DNA from: Trifolium pratense
Taxonomy: Eukaryota; Streptophyta; Magnoliopsida; Fabales; Fabaceae
Assembly (NCBI RefSeq): GCF_020283565.1
Contig: NC_060059.1
Span: 46,148,572 to 46,212,571, forward strand
Direction of reading: 5' to 3'
Length of the DNA: 64,000 nucleotides
Below are positions 12,101 through 20,591 of the stretch, piece by piece. The number at the start of each line of letters is the position of its first letter. Within the stretch, counting starts at the first letter, position 1. The notes beneath the pieces were generated by a model. The model had not been told where the DNA came from. It saw only the letters and a program-made list of their open reading frames with translations, and did not search any database. The position numbers and the translations under genes are program-made.

Positions 12101-12274
12101 ATCATTAATAGATAGGGAGGAATTACCTACTGTACCTGTACCTATTATCTTTCCTTTCTGATTACCTCCAAAGCCAACAGAACCTCATTCTTTCATGGTT
12201 AGCTTGGAAAACAGTTGTTTGTCCCCAGTCATGTGCCTTGAACACCCACTATCCAGATACCATGAATGATTCAT
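9152..12274 (-). pseudogene. pol: SIRE-type copia pol (protease, integrase, RT, RNase H), one premature stop
   Basis: Aspartic protease motif WYLDSGCSRHMTG just after an ATG at 12274. Then the integrase zinc domain ([17 protein letters not shown]), DDE core ([28 protein letters not shown]), reverse transcriptase starting near [11 protein letters not shown] with the YVDD motif ([12 protein letters not shown]), and RNase H ([18 protein letters not shown]). A TGA at 12185-12187 interrupts the frame within the protease region; Gly is usual there, so GGA to TGA is likely. Downstream, the frame from 12184 to 9152 is fully open. The pol frame is offset by -1 from gag, with only a few bases between gag's stop and the opening of the pol frame, so Gag-Pol expression would need frameshifting or re-initiation. 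Full-length Pol cannot be translated from this copy. Confidence 0.93.
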
Positions 12275-12312
12275 GATACTTCTTTGAGTGATAGGCTGTA
12301 TGAGAAACAACT

Positions 12313-14712
12313 TTAATCACTACAATGGAACTCTTTATCACAGTTAATGATAAAGTCATCCCAATATTCTTCCTCTTCATTGATCAAGTTCTGATTGTTC
12401 ACTTGAGAACTTGTCAGCCATTGGTCAAGGACATAAGCCCTTCTTCCTTTGCATAGAACTTGTTTCCAAACTCTAGGTAGGACATATCCTTTCCTAGTTG
12501 GTAAATCTGAATGATACATAATTTCAGCTTTTGGTACCCATCTTCTGGGTCCACGCTTGTTAGTCCACAAATGATTACTGTGTTGTTGAGTGTGAGAGAA
12601 AGATTTTGGTTTGGAATAATAACTCTTTTGAAAATATTTCTTAGTTTGAGTTCTGTTATTATTCCAGGACTTGGATTGTTTATGCTCCCAGAGTTTGTAT
12701 TTATCACCAGTCCATTGATTTGACTGGTTATACTTACTGACTCTAGAATCATAAATAACCTTAGTCCTATGTTGCCTCTGAGGTTTGAGGTTTGACTTTC
12801 TTTTAAAAACTTCTGAGCCTTTAGGTTGACTTTTCTCATGAACTGGAGTTCCTCTGGTTCCAGAAGTTGAAGCCTCAGATTTTGAAACTTTCAGAACATC
12901 TGAACTGATACTGTCAAGTTCTGAATAGCTTTTATCTTCTGAGCTTTTCTTCCCAGATCCTGAGGAACTTGGTTCCTCTGAGTTGTCATTTCCCAAATCT
13001 CTCAGATTATTATCCTCATCTTCCAGAGTACCAAATTTCTTTCCTTCCTCACTCTGAGGTACAACATAGTAAACCCAAGATTTTCCAACCTTTTTGGGAT
13101 AGGTCTTTAGCTTTGAATATGTTCTACCATATTCATAGCCAACTCCCTCTCCTCTATGTCTCATGACATTATAAACAAGATTAGCAGCTTTGCTCTTACC
13201 AAGGTTGAGATGCACAAACTGTTGAAGAGCCATTTCTTGCTCATCAGTAGGTTTGTGACACACAGCACAACCCTTTTCAAGATCATTTACTCTATTCAGA
13301 GTTTCTTGATATAGACCTTGAAAATGTTCTGCTTGTTCAGTCAGAGTGTTAAGGTTTTCTTGTAAAACTTTTTGTTTATTTAACACTCTGAGATGTTTCT
13401 CAATGACCTTGTTAAGTGCAGTTATAAGTTGAGATTTAGAACAGTCAGAAAATACCTCATCAGTTACTTCTGAATCTGATTCTGATTCATCGTCTGAGTC
13501 TACATCTGAGTCAGTTGAAGCCATCAGGGCTAGATTTGCTTCTTCTTCTTCCTCAACTTCTTCCTCAGATGATAGCTCTTCAAAAGTAGCCATCAGACTC
13601 TTTTTCAATTTACTCTTGAATTGTTGCTTCTTTGAGCTGTATCTTTTGCTTTTGTCTTTAGCAGACATTTCTGGACAATCAGCAATAAAGTGTCCTGGCT
13701 TCTTACAGTTGAAGCAGTTCTTCTGATCATCCTTTTTGCTGACAAAATTTCTGGAGCTGTTACCTCCTCTGAAATTTCTTTTGTTAAATCTGTTCCATTG
13801 CTGAAACTTGGTGAATAACGCAAACTCATCCTCATTCATCTCATCCTCTTGACCATCAGCAGAAGATTCTTCTTCAATATCAAGAAGCTGAGTCTTAAGA
13901 GCCTTAGAAGTAGTCTTAGTTGACTGTAAAGCCACTGACTTAGACTTCTTCTTAGTTTCTGAGTCAGCATCCAGAACCATCTCATGGCTTCTGAGATTGC
14001 TTATCAGAGCTTCAAGACTCAGAGTCTTGAGATTTTGAGCTTCCTCTATTGCAGTGACCTTGGGTCTCCAAGCAATAGGAAGACTTCTCAGAATCTTCTG
14101 AACATGGTCATAGGTAGAATAACTTCTCTTAAGAGCTTTAAGACCAGATACAAGGATTTGAAACCTTGTAAACATAGTCTCAATGTTTTCATCTTGTTGC
14201 ATAGTGAAAAGTTCATATTGTCTTATCAAAAGACTAGCTTTAGCCTCTTGAACCTTTTCATTACCATCATAGGTAGCACACATGGAATCAAAGATAGATT
14301 TAGCAGTGGACTTGTTCTCTATTCTGACATAGTCCTCATGTCTAATAGCACCAACAACAATGTCCTTTACTCTATGATGTTTTGTGTAGATTTTTAGGTT
14401 AGCTGGTGTGAGTAACTTTCTATTCTCCATGGACAACCTACCATGTTCATTCAAGTTTTCAAAAGTTACTCCCAACTCAACCAAATCCCACAACTCATGA
14501 TCAATAGCAGTAATATTGCTATACAGTCTCTCTTTCCACCACTCAAATAATGAAGCATCACCATTGAATATAGGGGCTTTTCTATTGCCACTATGTTCAT
14601 GTGATTCATTACTTAAGTAGTCATAACCAAAAGCATTTCTAGGACCACCACCAGCACCACTGGCCTCACCTTCACCAGTAGTTCTAGTACTACTATCATC
14701 TCCTCCAGACAT
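12313..14712 (-). CDS. gag: SIRE-type Gag, 799 aa, CCHC zinc knuckle
   Basis: Intact ORF starting 70 bp inside the 5' LTR/primer-site boundary. The N-terminus is Gly/Ser-rich, followed by a copia Gag fold (LFEWWKERLYSNITAID near 55, helical to about 260), then a CCHC knuckle CFNCKKPGHFIADC near residues 333-346. An acidic stretch follows (EEEVEEEEEANLA, SDSDVDSDDESESDSE) and a second Cys pair (CAVCHKP near 482). The long basic, Asn/Gln/Trp-rich tail fits RNA binding. At about 800 residues it is much longer than common copia Gags, as expected for SIRE. It forms the capsid and packages the RNA. The partial copy at 62210-64000 is nearly the same. Confidence 0.93.
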   Translation of the reverse strand: MSGGDDSSTRTTGEGEASGAGGGPRNAFGYDYLSNESHEHSGNRKAPIFNGDASLFEWWKERLYSNITAIDHELWDLVELGVTFENLNEHGRLSMENRKLLTPANLKIYTKHHRVKDIVVGAIRHEDYVRIENKSTAKSIFDSMCATYDGNEKVQEAKASLLIRQYELFTMQQDENIETMFTRFQILVSGLKALKRSYSTYDHVQKILRSLPIAWRPKVTAIEEAQNLKTLSLEALISNLRSHEMVLDADSETKKKSKSVALQSTKTTSKALKTQLLDIEEESSADGQEDEMNEDEFALFTKFQQWNRFNKRNFRGGNSSRNFVSKKDDQKNCFNCKKPGHFIADCPEMSAKDKSKRYSSKKQQFKSKLKKSLMATFEELSSEEEVEEEEEANLALMASTDSDVDSDDESESDSEVTDEVFSDCSKSQLITALNKVIEKHLRVLNKQKVLQENLNTLTEQAEHFQGLYQETLNRVNDLEKGCAVCHKPTDEQEMALQQFVHLNLGKSKAANLVYNVMRHRGEGVGYEYGRTYSKLKTYPKKVGKSWVYYVVPQSEEGKKFGTLEDEDNNLRDLGNDNSEEPSSSGSGKKSSEDKSYSELDSISSDVLKVSKSEASTSGTRGTPVHEKSQPKGSEVFKRKSNLKPQRQHRTKVIYDSRVSKYNQSNQWTGDKYKLWEHKQSKSWNNNRTQTKKYFQKSYYSKPKSFSHTQQHSNHLWTNKRGPRRWVPKAEIMYHSDLPTRKGYVLPRVWKQVLCKGRRAYVLDQWLTSSQVNNQNLINEEEEYWDDFIINCDKEFHCSD

Positions 14713-14768
14713 AGTGTTCTCACAAGATCTTTACTGTCTCACTGTTAAGTGAAAGTAACAGACCAGGC

Positions 14769-14782
14769 GCTCTGATGCCAAT
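14769..14782 (-). promoter_or_regulatory. Primer-binding site of SIRE-type element 1
   Basis: On the minus strand ATTGGCATCAGAGC begins right after the LTR ends in TTCA. It closely matches the 3' end of plant initiator tRNA-Met (usual form TGGTATCAGAGC), with a T-to-C change shared with the second copy at 62140. Confidence 0.92.
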
Positions 14783-15907
14783 TGAAGGTGTGAAAACACA
14801 AGAAGGGGGGGGGGTTGAATTGTGTTTTAGCTAAGTTAAAACTTTTTCAAGTTCTTAACTCAACTACGTTAGCAGCGGAAAAGTAACACAATAAATAACA
14901 AGTTAAGGAGATAGAGAGAGAGATCACACAAGCAATTTATACTGGTTCCTCTCACAAAACGAGAGTAGTCCAGTCCCCTTGCACTTCCAAGGGAGTTCAC
15001 TATAATCACACAAGATTACACCTGCTCAAGCACACAAGCAAGAGACTTCACAACTATGCTCAAGCACACAAGCTTAAGACTTCACACTTAAACACACAAG
15101 TTTAAGTTACACACTTAAGCACACAAGCTTAAGTTTCCTCAAGTAATGGTAAAGTATATAAAAATATACAAATGCTCTTAGATGAACCTAAGGTGAGCAA
15201 ATACAAATAGTACAGAGTATTTGGCTAAAGTGCAAAAACACTTGAGAAAGGTTCAGAGCTTGTATATCACAGAGTTCAGAGTTTGTTCAGCGCACGTTCA
15301 ATTCTTGATAATTGTTATCTTGTTGCAGCTGATCCTTCAAGTATATATACCACTAGAAAAGAGTCGTTGCAAAGGAGCCGTTGGAGTTGATAACCTTTTG
15401 TCTTCAAGCAGTCTGTCTTGATGCAGTTTGGTTGTATCCAAAACTAAGAAAGAGTTTCAGTTACTTTGACTACTGCAGAGTGGACTTTCCTTATTCAGCT
15501 AACAAAACTGAAGACCCACGTTCTCAAGTTAGGACAGACAAAACAGAGGTAGCTGAACTGATCAGGCTTGAAAGGTCCTTTTCTTCATTGGAAGAAGAGT
15601 TGACTAGTAAAGAGAATCTTCACAGCTTTCAAAGAGATCTTCAGAGTTTGATGAAGCTCGTAGACAGACAAGAAGTACTGAAGTCTTCATCCTCTGAACG
15701 TTGTAACCTCTGAAGTCCAACATCTTCTGAGCGCTTGTGAACTTCTGAATTCACATCCTCTGAACTTCACTCAGAGCTTATATGATGCTTATATCTGCGC
15801 ACTTAAAATAAATTTTTAGTCCTTCCAATTGTTTATTAATACTTTGTTATCATCAAAACCTTTATAGATTTAGGGGCAAACATTTTTAAATCAATTTTGT
15901 TCCAACA
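14783..15907 (-). repeat. 5' LTR of SIRE-type element 1
   Basis: A 1,125-bp direct repeat of 3617-4706 carrying the promoter for the element. In element orientation a TATATATA box lies at 15349-15342. Tandem HindIII-like units (CACACAAGCTTAAG) occur near 15020-15140, and a G10 run lies near 14804-14813. The U3 is rich in TTCAGA/TCTGAA words. Confidence 0.95.
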
Positions 15908-15912
15908 CAATA
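15908..15912. repeat. Target-site duplication CAATA, right side
   Basis: Exact repeat of 3612-3616; the Athila integrase frame resumes after it. Confidence 0.95.
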
Positions 15913-16061
15913 GAGTTTTCCAAAGCGGCGCTATAGAAATTAAAAGTCAGTCAAAACAAACATTTATTGTTAATGGGCAGCGTCTAAAGCATTACTATAT
16001 CCCAAGCGATGGAGAATACTCCTCTAGCTTTAAGCTAGATGATCTCCCTCCGACAACTTAG
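15913..16061 (+). pseudogene. pol: C-terminal end of the Athila integrase, separated by the nested insertion
   Basis: About 49 codons continue the frame broken at 3616. They include the VNGQRLKHYY stretch typical of the Athila integrase end and stop at TAG 16059-16061. The frame is intact across the target site if one copy of CAATA is removed. It cannot be expressed as part of Pol because 12.3 kb of copia DNA lies between. Confidence 0.88.
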
Positions 16062-16241
16062 TTTTTCAACTTTTACTGTCGAGCTACCGACATTAAACGA
16101 AGCGCTGCATGGGAGGCAACCCATGTTTGTATTTTCCATTTTTTTCATATGCTTTATTTTTATTTTTAGTTGATCAGCACTAACTTGTATGATTGTTTTC
16201 TCTTACTGAAAATAGCAGATACTAAATTAATTTTAAACGAA
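16062..16241 (+). other. Leader between Athila pol and the first post-pol ORF
   Basis: Contains CGCTGCATGGGAGGCAACCC (16101-16120), a segment resembling the conserved post-integrase region of plant Athila-type elements. Upstream in-frame ATGs exist (for example 16170). I chose 16242 as the start because the sequence before it is AT-rich and unlike protein. Confidence 0.6.
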
Positions 16242-17471
16242 ATGGAGGACAAAATGATAGTTAAGTTCAGAAGCGCCACACAGAAGCAGCGTTACGAAGA
16301 CCTTTCCCACCGAGTGACATCATTCCATGCTTTTCCAGACAGTTACGCCTTAGTAGCTTTAGGAATTTCTGAGAGCGTGAGATTCTTGATTAACCAACTA
16401 GGTTGGGACCGCTTCACTTTTTCAAACCCACCCACCTACCGAAATCTGACTCTGGAATTCCTGAGTGCATTTAGGTATGAGCCGACACGTGGAAATCCCA
16501 TACATGGAGGTCTTGTCAGTTTTAGATTGTTCGGAAAATCCTACCATCTTACCACCCGAGAAATAGCTGAATACCTAGGAGTGCCTTGTGGCCCAGATGC
16601 TTTCACTAAGATACAAGAAGATACTTTTATGGAAAGTGAGCTTCAACGCTTCTGGGGCAGCATTTCGGGCAACCCTAACTCACCCCCCGATGAAAGACTA
16701 AGCACAGCCATCCATAACCCGGCAATAAGATATTTCCACATGATTATTGCTCACACTTTCTTTGGAAAACCCCCCAACGTCACAACCGTCAGTAGGGAAG
16801 AACTGTTCATAATGTTTTGTGGATCACAAAGTCGACCACTCAATGCTGCATCCTTCCTACTTGACAGCTTAGCCAAATTCACCAAAGACCCAACTCGCCA
16901 CATAGGCATTGGTGGTTTTGTCACCATCATAGCTAGAGCCTTAGACCTCTACACCCCCCTGTCACAGATTGACCTCTCTATAGGAGTAGAACCTATGGGA
17001 ATTGAATATTGCTTCAACAACCACCTGATTGGAAACCTTGGCCCTGATACCTTCCAGTTATTGATCAACCTTGAGCCTGTTCATGAATTCACTCTGCCGT
17101 ACAATACCAAAACTAGTGTACACGATAAAAAGAACTGGCTCTATAACTTGGAGGGACAAGATGAAACTGACCCCGAAACACCGCCATTTTACTACATTCT
17201 TAATGACCCAGAACCACCAGAACCACCACTTTTCTTTTACACACCTGCACCTCCATCACCTACCCCTACAGCTGCTTCTACCTCACCACCTGACTGTGGA
17301 GTTTCCATTGCCGGCATGCAGAAAGAACTCGTTGCTCTTCGTACGGATCTTGCAACTTTAAAAGGAGATTTCTATCGATTCATGGACTTGGTCATAGAAC
17401 AGTTCGATCGTTGTTCGGACCAGATTCGCGCCATTCAACTGCCTCCCGCTGCGCCACAACCTAGTGGCTGA
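16242..17471 (+). CDS. Athila post-pol ORF A (envelope-position, PMD-like domain)
   Basis: Intact ORF of 409 residues from ATG 16242 (433 from 16170). Residues about 40-280 of the longer form are a globular domain: LGWDRFTFSNPPTY near 78-90, LTLEFLSAF near 93-101, then FRLFGKSYHLTTREIAEYLG near 118-137. A Pro-rich linker follows (PPEPPLFFYTPAPPSPTPT near 345-363) and a C-terminal predicted coiled coil (MQKELVALRTDLATLKGDFY). It resembles the ATHILA ORF family. There is no obvious signal peptide or membrane anchor. ORF B downstream is a diverged paralogue, so the element carries a tandem pair. Function unknown; the coiled coil suggests self-association. Confidence 0.82.
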   Translation: MEDKMIVKFRSATQKQRYEDLSHRVTSFHAFPDSYALVALGISESVRFLINQLGWDRFTFSNPPTYRNLTLEFLSAFRYEPTRGNPIHGGLVSFRLFGKSYHLTTREIAEYLGVPCGPDAFTKIQEDTFMESELQRFWGSISGNPNSPPDERLSTAIHNPAIRYFHMIIAHTFFGKPPNVTTVSREELFIMFCGSQSRPLNAASFLLDSLAKFTKDPTRHIGIGGFVTIIARALDLYTPLSQIDLSIGVEPMGIEYCFNNHLIGNLGPDTFQLLINLEPVHEFTLPYNTKTSVHDKKNWLYNLEGQDETDPETPPFYYILNDPEPPEPPLFFYTPAPPSPTPTAASTSPPDCGVSIAGMQKELVALRTDLATLKGDFYRFMDLVIEQFDRCSDQIRAIQLPPAAPQPSG

Positions 17472-18315
17472 CGACAAACATCTGTCTATTTTCTTCTTTC
17501 GCGCCGAAACACCTCTTTGAATAAATTTGCGCGAAAGAAAACATTTATTTCCCGCTTTCAGTATTTTATTTTTTTATGCATCCAAACTATTTAATTTTCC
17601 TGCATAAATTTCTCAATTAGATACAATTATTTTATTTTGGTATTAATAAATTATGCAAGTATTTTCATGTTAGATTTCCTTTCTCTGCATGTTTCATCTA
17701 TCTATATATATATACTATTCAACTTAGTTAAATCTTTCGTACTGGTTTGCTACTATGGTCAATATCCAATTATAGTATCCACATAATTGTTTAGTCTAGT
17801 CAAAAGCATTTCTTACACACTGCACAACAAGAAAATTTATCAGCTCACATGACCCTATATGCCACAAGCTAGACTTAATTTTCTGCAAGTCACATGCACA
17901 AGTATCATCTCTTTTTATAATTATTATGAACATGCAAACTCATGTGACCTGCAAGGCTATATAAAGATTCCTTCTTTCACTGCTACACGCCATGCATTAA
18001 TACCATTTGCGTCACATACCCAATAACACACTATAAGCCACCCAATATAAAGACAAAACCAAAATTTGTGTCAGGTAACACATATGGCCGGCGCCACACA
18101 CACATGCCAATAAGCATGTGGCGTGTGCCACACAACTTATGGCCGGCGCCATATGCCTTATGCCAAGCTCTCCTTAAAAACTTCATTTCATTCAACACTT
18201 CTCCTAATTAATTCACCCGGCCTTCTAGTATCATCTCTTTTGCAACACTTTTGTTCAAACTTAGTCCTCACAAGTACACACTTGTACGAAGCTTACAAAA
18301 GAAAATACAATTATA
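17472..18315 (+). other. Spacer between the two Athila post-pol ORFs, with GC-rich palindrome
   Basis: 844 bp, AT-rich, without an ORF of note. A GC-rich structured patch at 18081-18160 contains TATGGCCGGCGCCATA (18138-18153), a near-perfect palindrome, and a related copy CATATGGCCGGCGCC at 18081. The remainder may serve as promoter or leader for ORF B (a TATATATATA run lies at 17704-17713), but nothing decisive is visible. Confidence 0.6.
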
Positions 18316-19632
18316 ATGGCTCAACCAGAATATGAAGTCATCTTTAGGAAAGGCAGAAATGAAAAGCAAGCTAGTCTTTACCAAGAATTAAGCACTAGAG
18401 AAATTGTATCAACCAGGTATTGTGATGAAGCTTGTTTAAGAATGTTAGGTTTGTATGATAGTGTCAATTTTATGCTTGATTCTCTCCATCTCAATTATTT
18501 CCTATCACAAGCTAACCCAGTTTATGTTCAATTGACACTTGAATTCCTAAGTTCACTCAAAATTTCCACTGTCCCTAATTCAAACAGTACTAGTGGGACT
18601 ATAAATTTTAGAATGTTTAATCACGATTATGCTTTTAGTTTCCACGATATGGCTGATCTTTTACACTTTCCTCACACACATGTGGTATGTGAAGTCACCG
18701 ATGATGAGTTATGGTCAAAAACTTTTGTTTATATGTGGAAAGCTCTCACCGGTAAAAATACTACTAGCTTTGAGGGTAACCGCGCTTCGGCAATTCATAA
18801 TCCGGCCGTTCGATATTTTCGCCAGTTACTAGCTGGCACTATTTTTGGTCGGGCAAATTCTAACAAAGTGAATTCAAAAGAGCTTTATTATTTGTTTGCT
18901 TTTGTTAAGAAAATAAAAATTAATTCTGTTCCGTTTATGTTTAATCATATGCGCTCAATCGTTACTTCTCAACGCGGAACTATCACTTTTGGTGGATTGA
19001 TCACCACAATTGCTAAAGCCATAGGATTAGAACACCGACTCAGAAATCTTCCTTCACTGCCTATAAGCTCAATTGACTTTGATATGGTAAAGAGCATGAA
19101 ATTAGTAAAGGAAGCAAAGGACGGACATTTATATTTAATGATTAATAATAGTGTTTTCCGTGAATTTGTTTTTCCTAACCCAGAAAGGACTGACGTTCGT
19201 GGTTTCAATAATTTTTTGTATTTTCCACCTGAAGATGAAACCCCCACGAACAATTCTGATAATGTTGCTACCGATGGGGGCCACACTTTTGTTCCACCTG
19301 CACACGACACACCTCTTTCTAACCCTTTTGCAGGTCCTTCTTCCTCATCTCGCCAGAGCACCATAGATGATGTGCTTAATGAGTTGCGCACCCAAAATGC
19401 TAGGAATGAAGAGCGCGATGGCCTCTTTTATGCAATTCACCAACAACAAGAGGGGATGATGGAACAAATGAACTCAATGCAAACACAACAAACTCTTATT
19501 CTCCGAAATCAACACCAGTTGGAGGCTGCCCATGCACGACAACAGCAGCAACTCGATCGCGTCATTTATGACATAAACGATTTGAGATTGCAATTTGACA
19601 ACTTTCATAGATACCCGCAGCCTCCTCCATGA
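18316..19632 (+). CDS. Athila post-pol ORF B, paralogue of ORF A
   Basis: Intact 438-residue ORF. It shares with ORF A the blocks PVYVQLTLEFLSSL (near 68-81), INFRMFNHDYAFSFHDMADL (96-115), SAIHNPAVRYF, KELYYLF and TFGGLITTIAKAIGLEHRL. The C-terminal 90 residues are Gln-rich and predicted coiled coil (QQQEGMMEQMNSMQTQQ, HARQQQQLDRVIYDI). A Ser/Pro-rich linker precedes it. Sequence identity to ORF A is low although the order of blocks is the same, so the duplication is old or the pair was acquired separately. No membrane segment or signal peptide is evident. It is probably a structural or nucleic-acid-associated accessory protein; function unknown. Confidence 0.82.
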   Translation: MAQPEYEVIFRKGRNEKQASLYQELSTREIVSTRYCDEACLRMLGLYDSVNFMLDSLHLNYFLSQANPVYVQLTLEFLSSLKISTVPNSNSTSGTINFRMFNHDYAFSFHDMADLLHFPHTHVVCEVTDDELWSKTFVYMWKALTGKNTTSFEGNRASAIHNPAVRYFRQLLAGTIFGRANSNKVNSKELYYLFAFVKKIKINSVPFMFNHMRSIVTSQRGTITFGGLITTIAKAIGLEHRLRNLPSLPISSIDFDMVKSMKLVKEAKDGHLYLMINNSVFREFVFPNPERTDVRGFNNFLYFPPEDETPTNNSDNVATDGGHTFVPPAHDTPLSNPFAGPSSSSRQSTIDDVLNELRTQNARNEERDGLFYAIHQQQEGMMEQMNSMQTQQTLILRNQHQLEAAHARQQQQLDRVIYDINDLRLQFDNFHRYPQPPP

Positions 19633-20591
19633 TTCACCATTTTCCAGGTTACCCGTTCCTTTCCTTTATTTAAGTCACAACATTGGGGACAATGTTGGAT
19701 TTAAGTTTAGGGGAGGACTTCACTGCTTTCGCTTACCTTTTTTAGCTTATTTACTATGCAAATAAATTTTTCAGGTCATTTTCAATTTTTCCAAAATCTT
19801 GAGCCATAACAAAATTTTTTTCTTTTTGAGAAACAATACAATTTCGATGTTCCAAAAAGTCACTGACGAAATTATGACCGAATTTACTTGTAAGTACGTT
19901 TTCATACTAGCTATATCATTTTAACACCATAAATTTCTTAATTATGTAGATCAATTTTGATATTTGCCTTACTCGAGCTTAAATTTCTTGACTTTACTAA
20001 TCCTTGAGTAAACCATTAGGTAGTCGGCACCATCTAAGACCACTATCTAAGTGGTAGAGTCGACGAATATAAGTGAATGATTTCGAAAAAATGATGATGA
20101 TAAGTAATAAAAAGGTAGTATAAATCTGAAAAGGGGACTACGCATTCTAAGTCAGGTGACCCTCACCCGGTCATTTAGCCCAACTGTGAATCACCTCTAA
20201 GATATAAAGCTATCCTATGTCAAAAAGGACAATAAGTAATATGAAAAAGAATCGGATCATAATCACTAACAGACTCACTACCATGTGTGTGTGAATAGAT
20301 AACGGGCTTAATGTGATTACCAAAGGTTTAAAAGGGATGAAGAAAGACGAGATTAAAGTTAAGTTCGGGATTGGCAAAATAGTTCAGAACGGTCTATATA
20401 AGGAAGAAATTCATGATCGTATGTGATTTGTGTTTTTATGATATCTTTAGTGTGATGAATGAACTTGCTTGTTTTATTTGGTCAAGATTAAAATAGGTGA
20501 CTAAAGGGACGTCTTATGTCATGTTTTCTCTATCTCTAAATGATATATCTTTTTGCTTGAGGACAAGCAATGGTTCAAGTTTAGGGGAATT
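19633..20591 (+). other. Athila 3' untranslated region with two polypurine tracts
   Basis: Contains CATTGGGGACAATGTTGG (19681-19698) followed by AAGTTTAGGGGAGG, a block typical of Athila-type elements. The terminal tract AAGTTTAGGGGAATT (20577-20591) immediately precedes the LTR. The shared 12-mer AAGTTTAGGGGA at 19703 and 20577 suggests an internal as well as a terminal purine tract. GAGGACAA occurs just before the terminal tract. No coding sequence. Confidence 0.8.

Larger units (their letters stand above)
3617..15907 (-). mobile_element. Complete SIRE/Maximus-type Ty1/copia retrotransposon with envelope-position ORF
   Basis: A 12,291-bp element on the minus strand, bounded by LTRs of 1,090 and 1,125 bp that end TG...CA and by a 5-bp target duplication. 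In transcription order it has the 5' LTR, a tRNA-iMet-type primer site, gag, pol (integrase before RT, so copia), a long ORF after pol, a purine tract and the 3' LTR. A long ORF after pol is the hallmark of the SIRE lineage, best known from soybean SIRE1. The two LTRs look almost identical apart from a 34-bp indel and one base in a G run, so the insertion is recent. A second close copy begins at 61011 on the plus strand. Confidence 0.95.
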
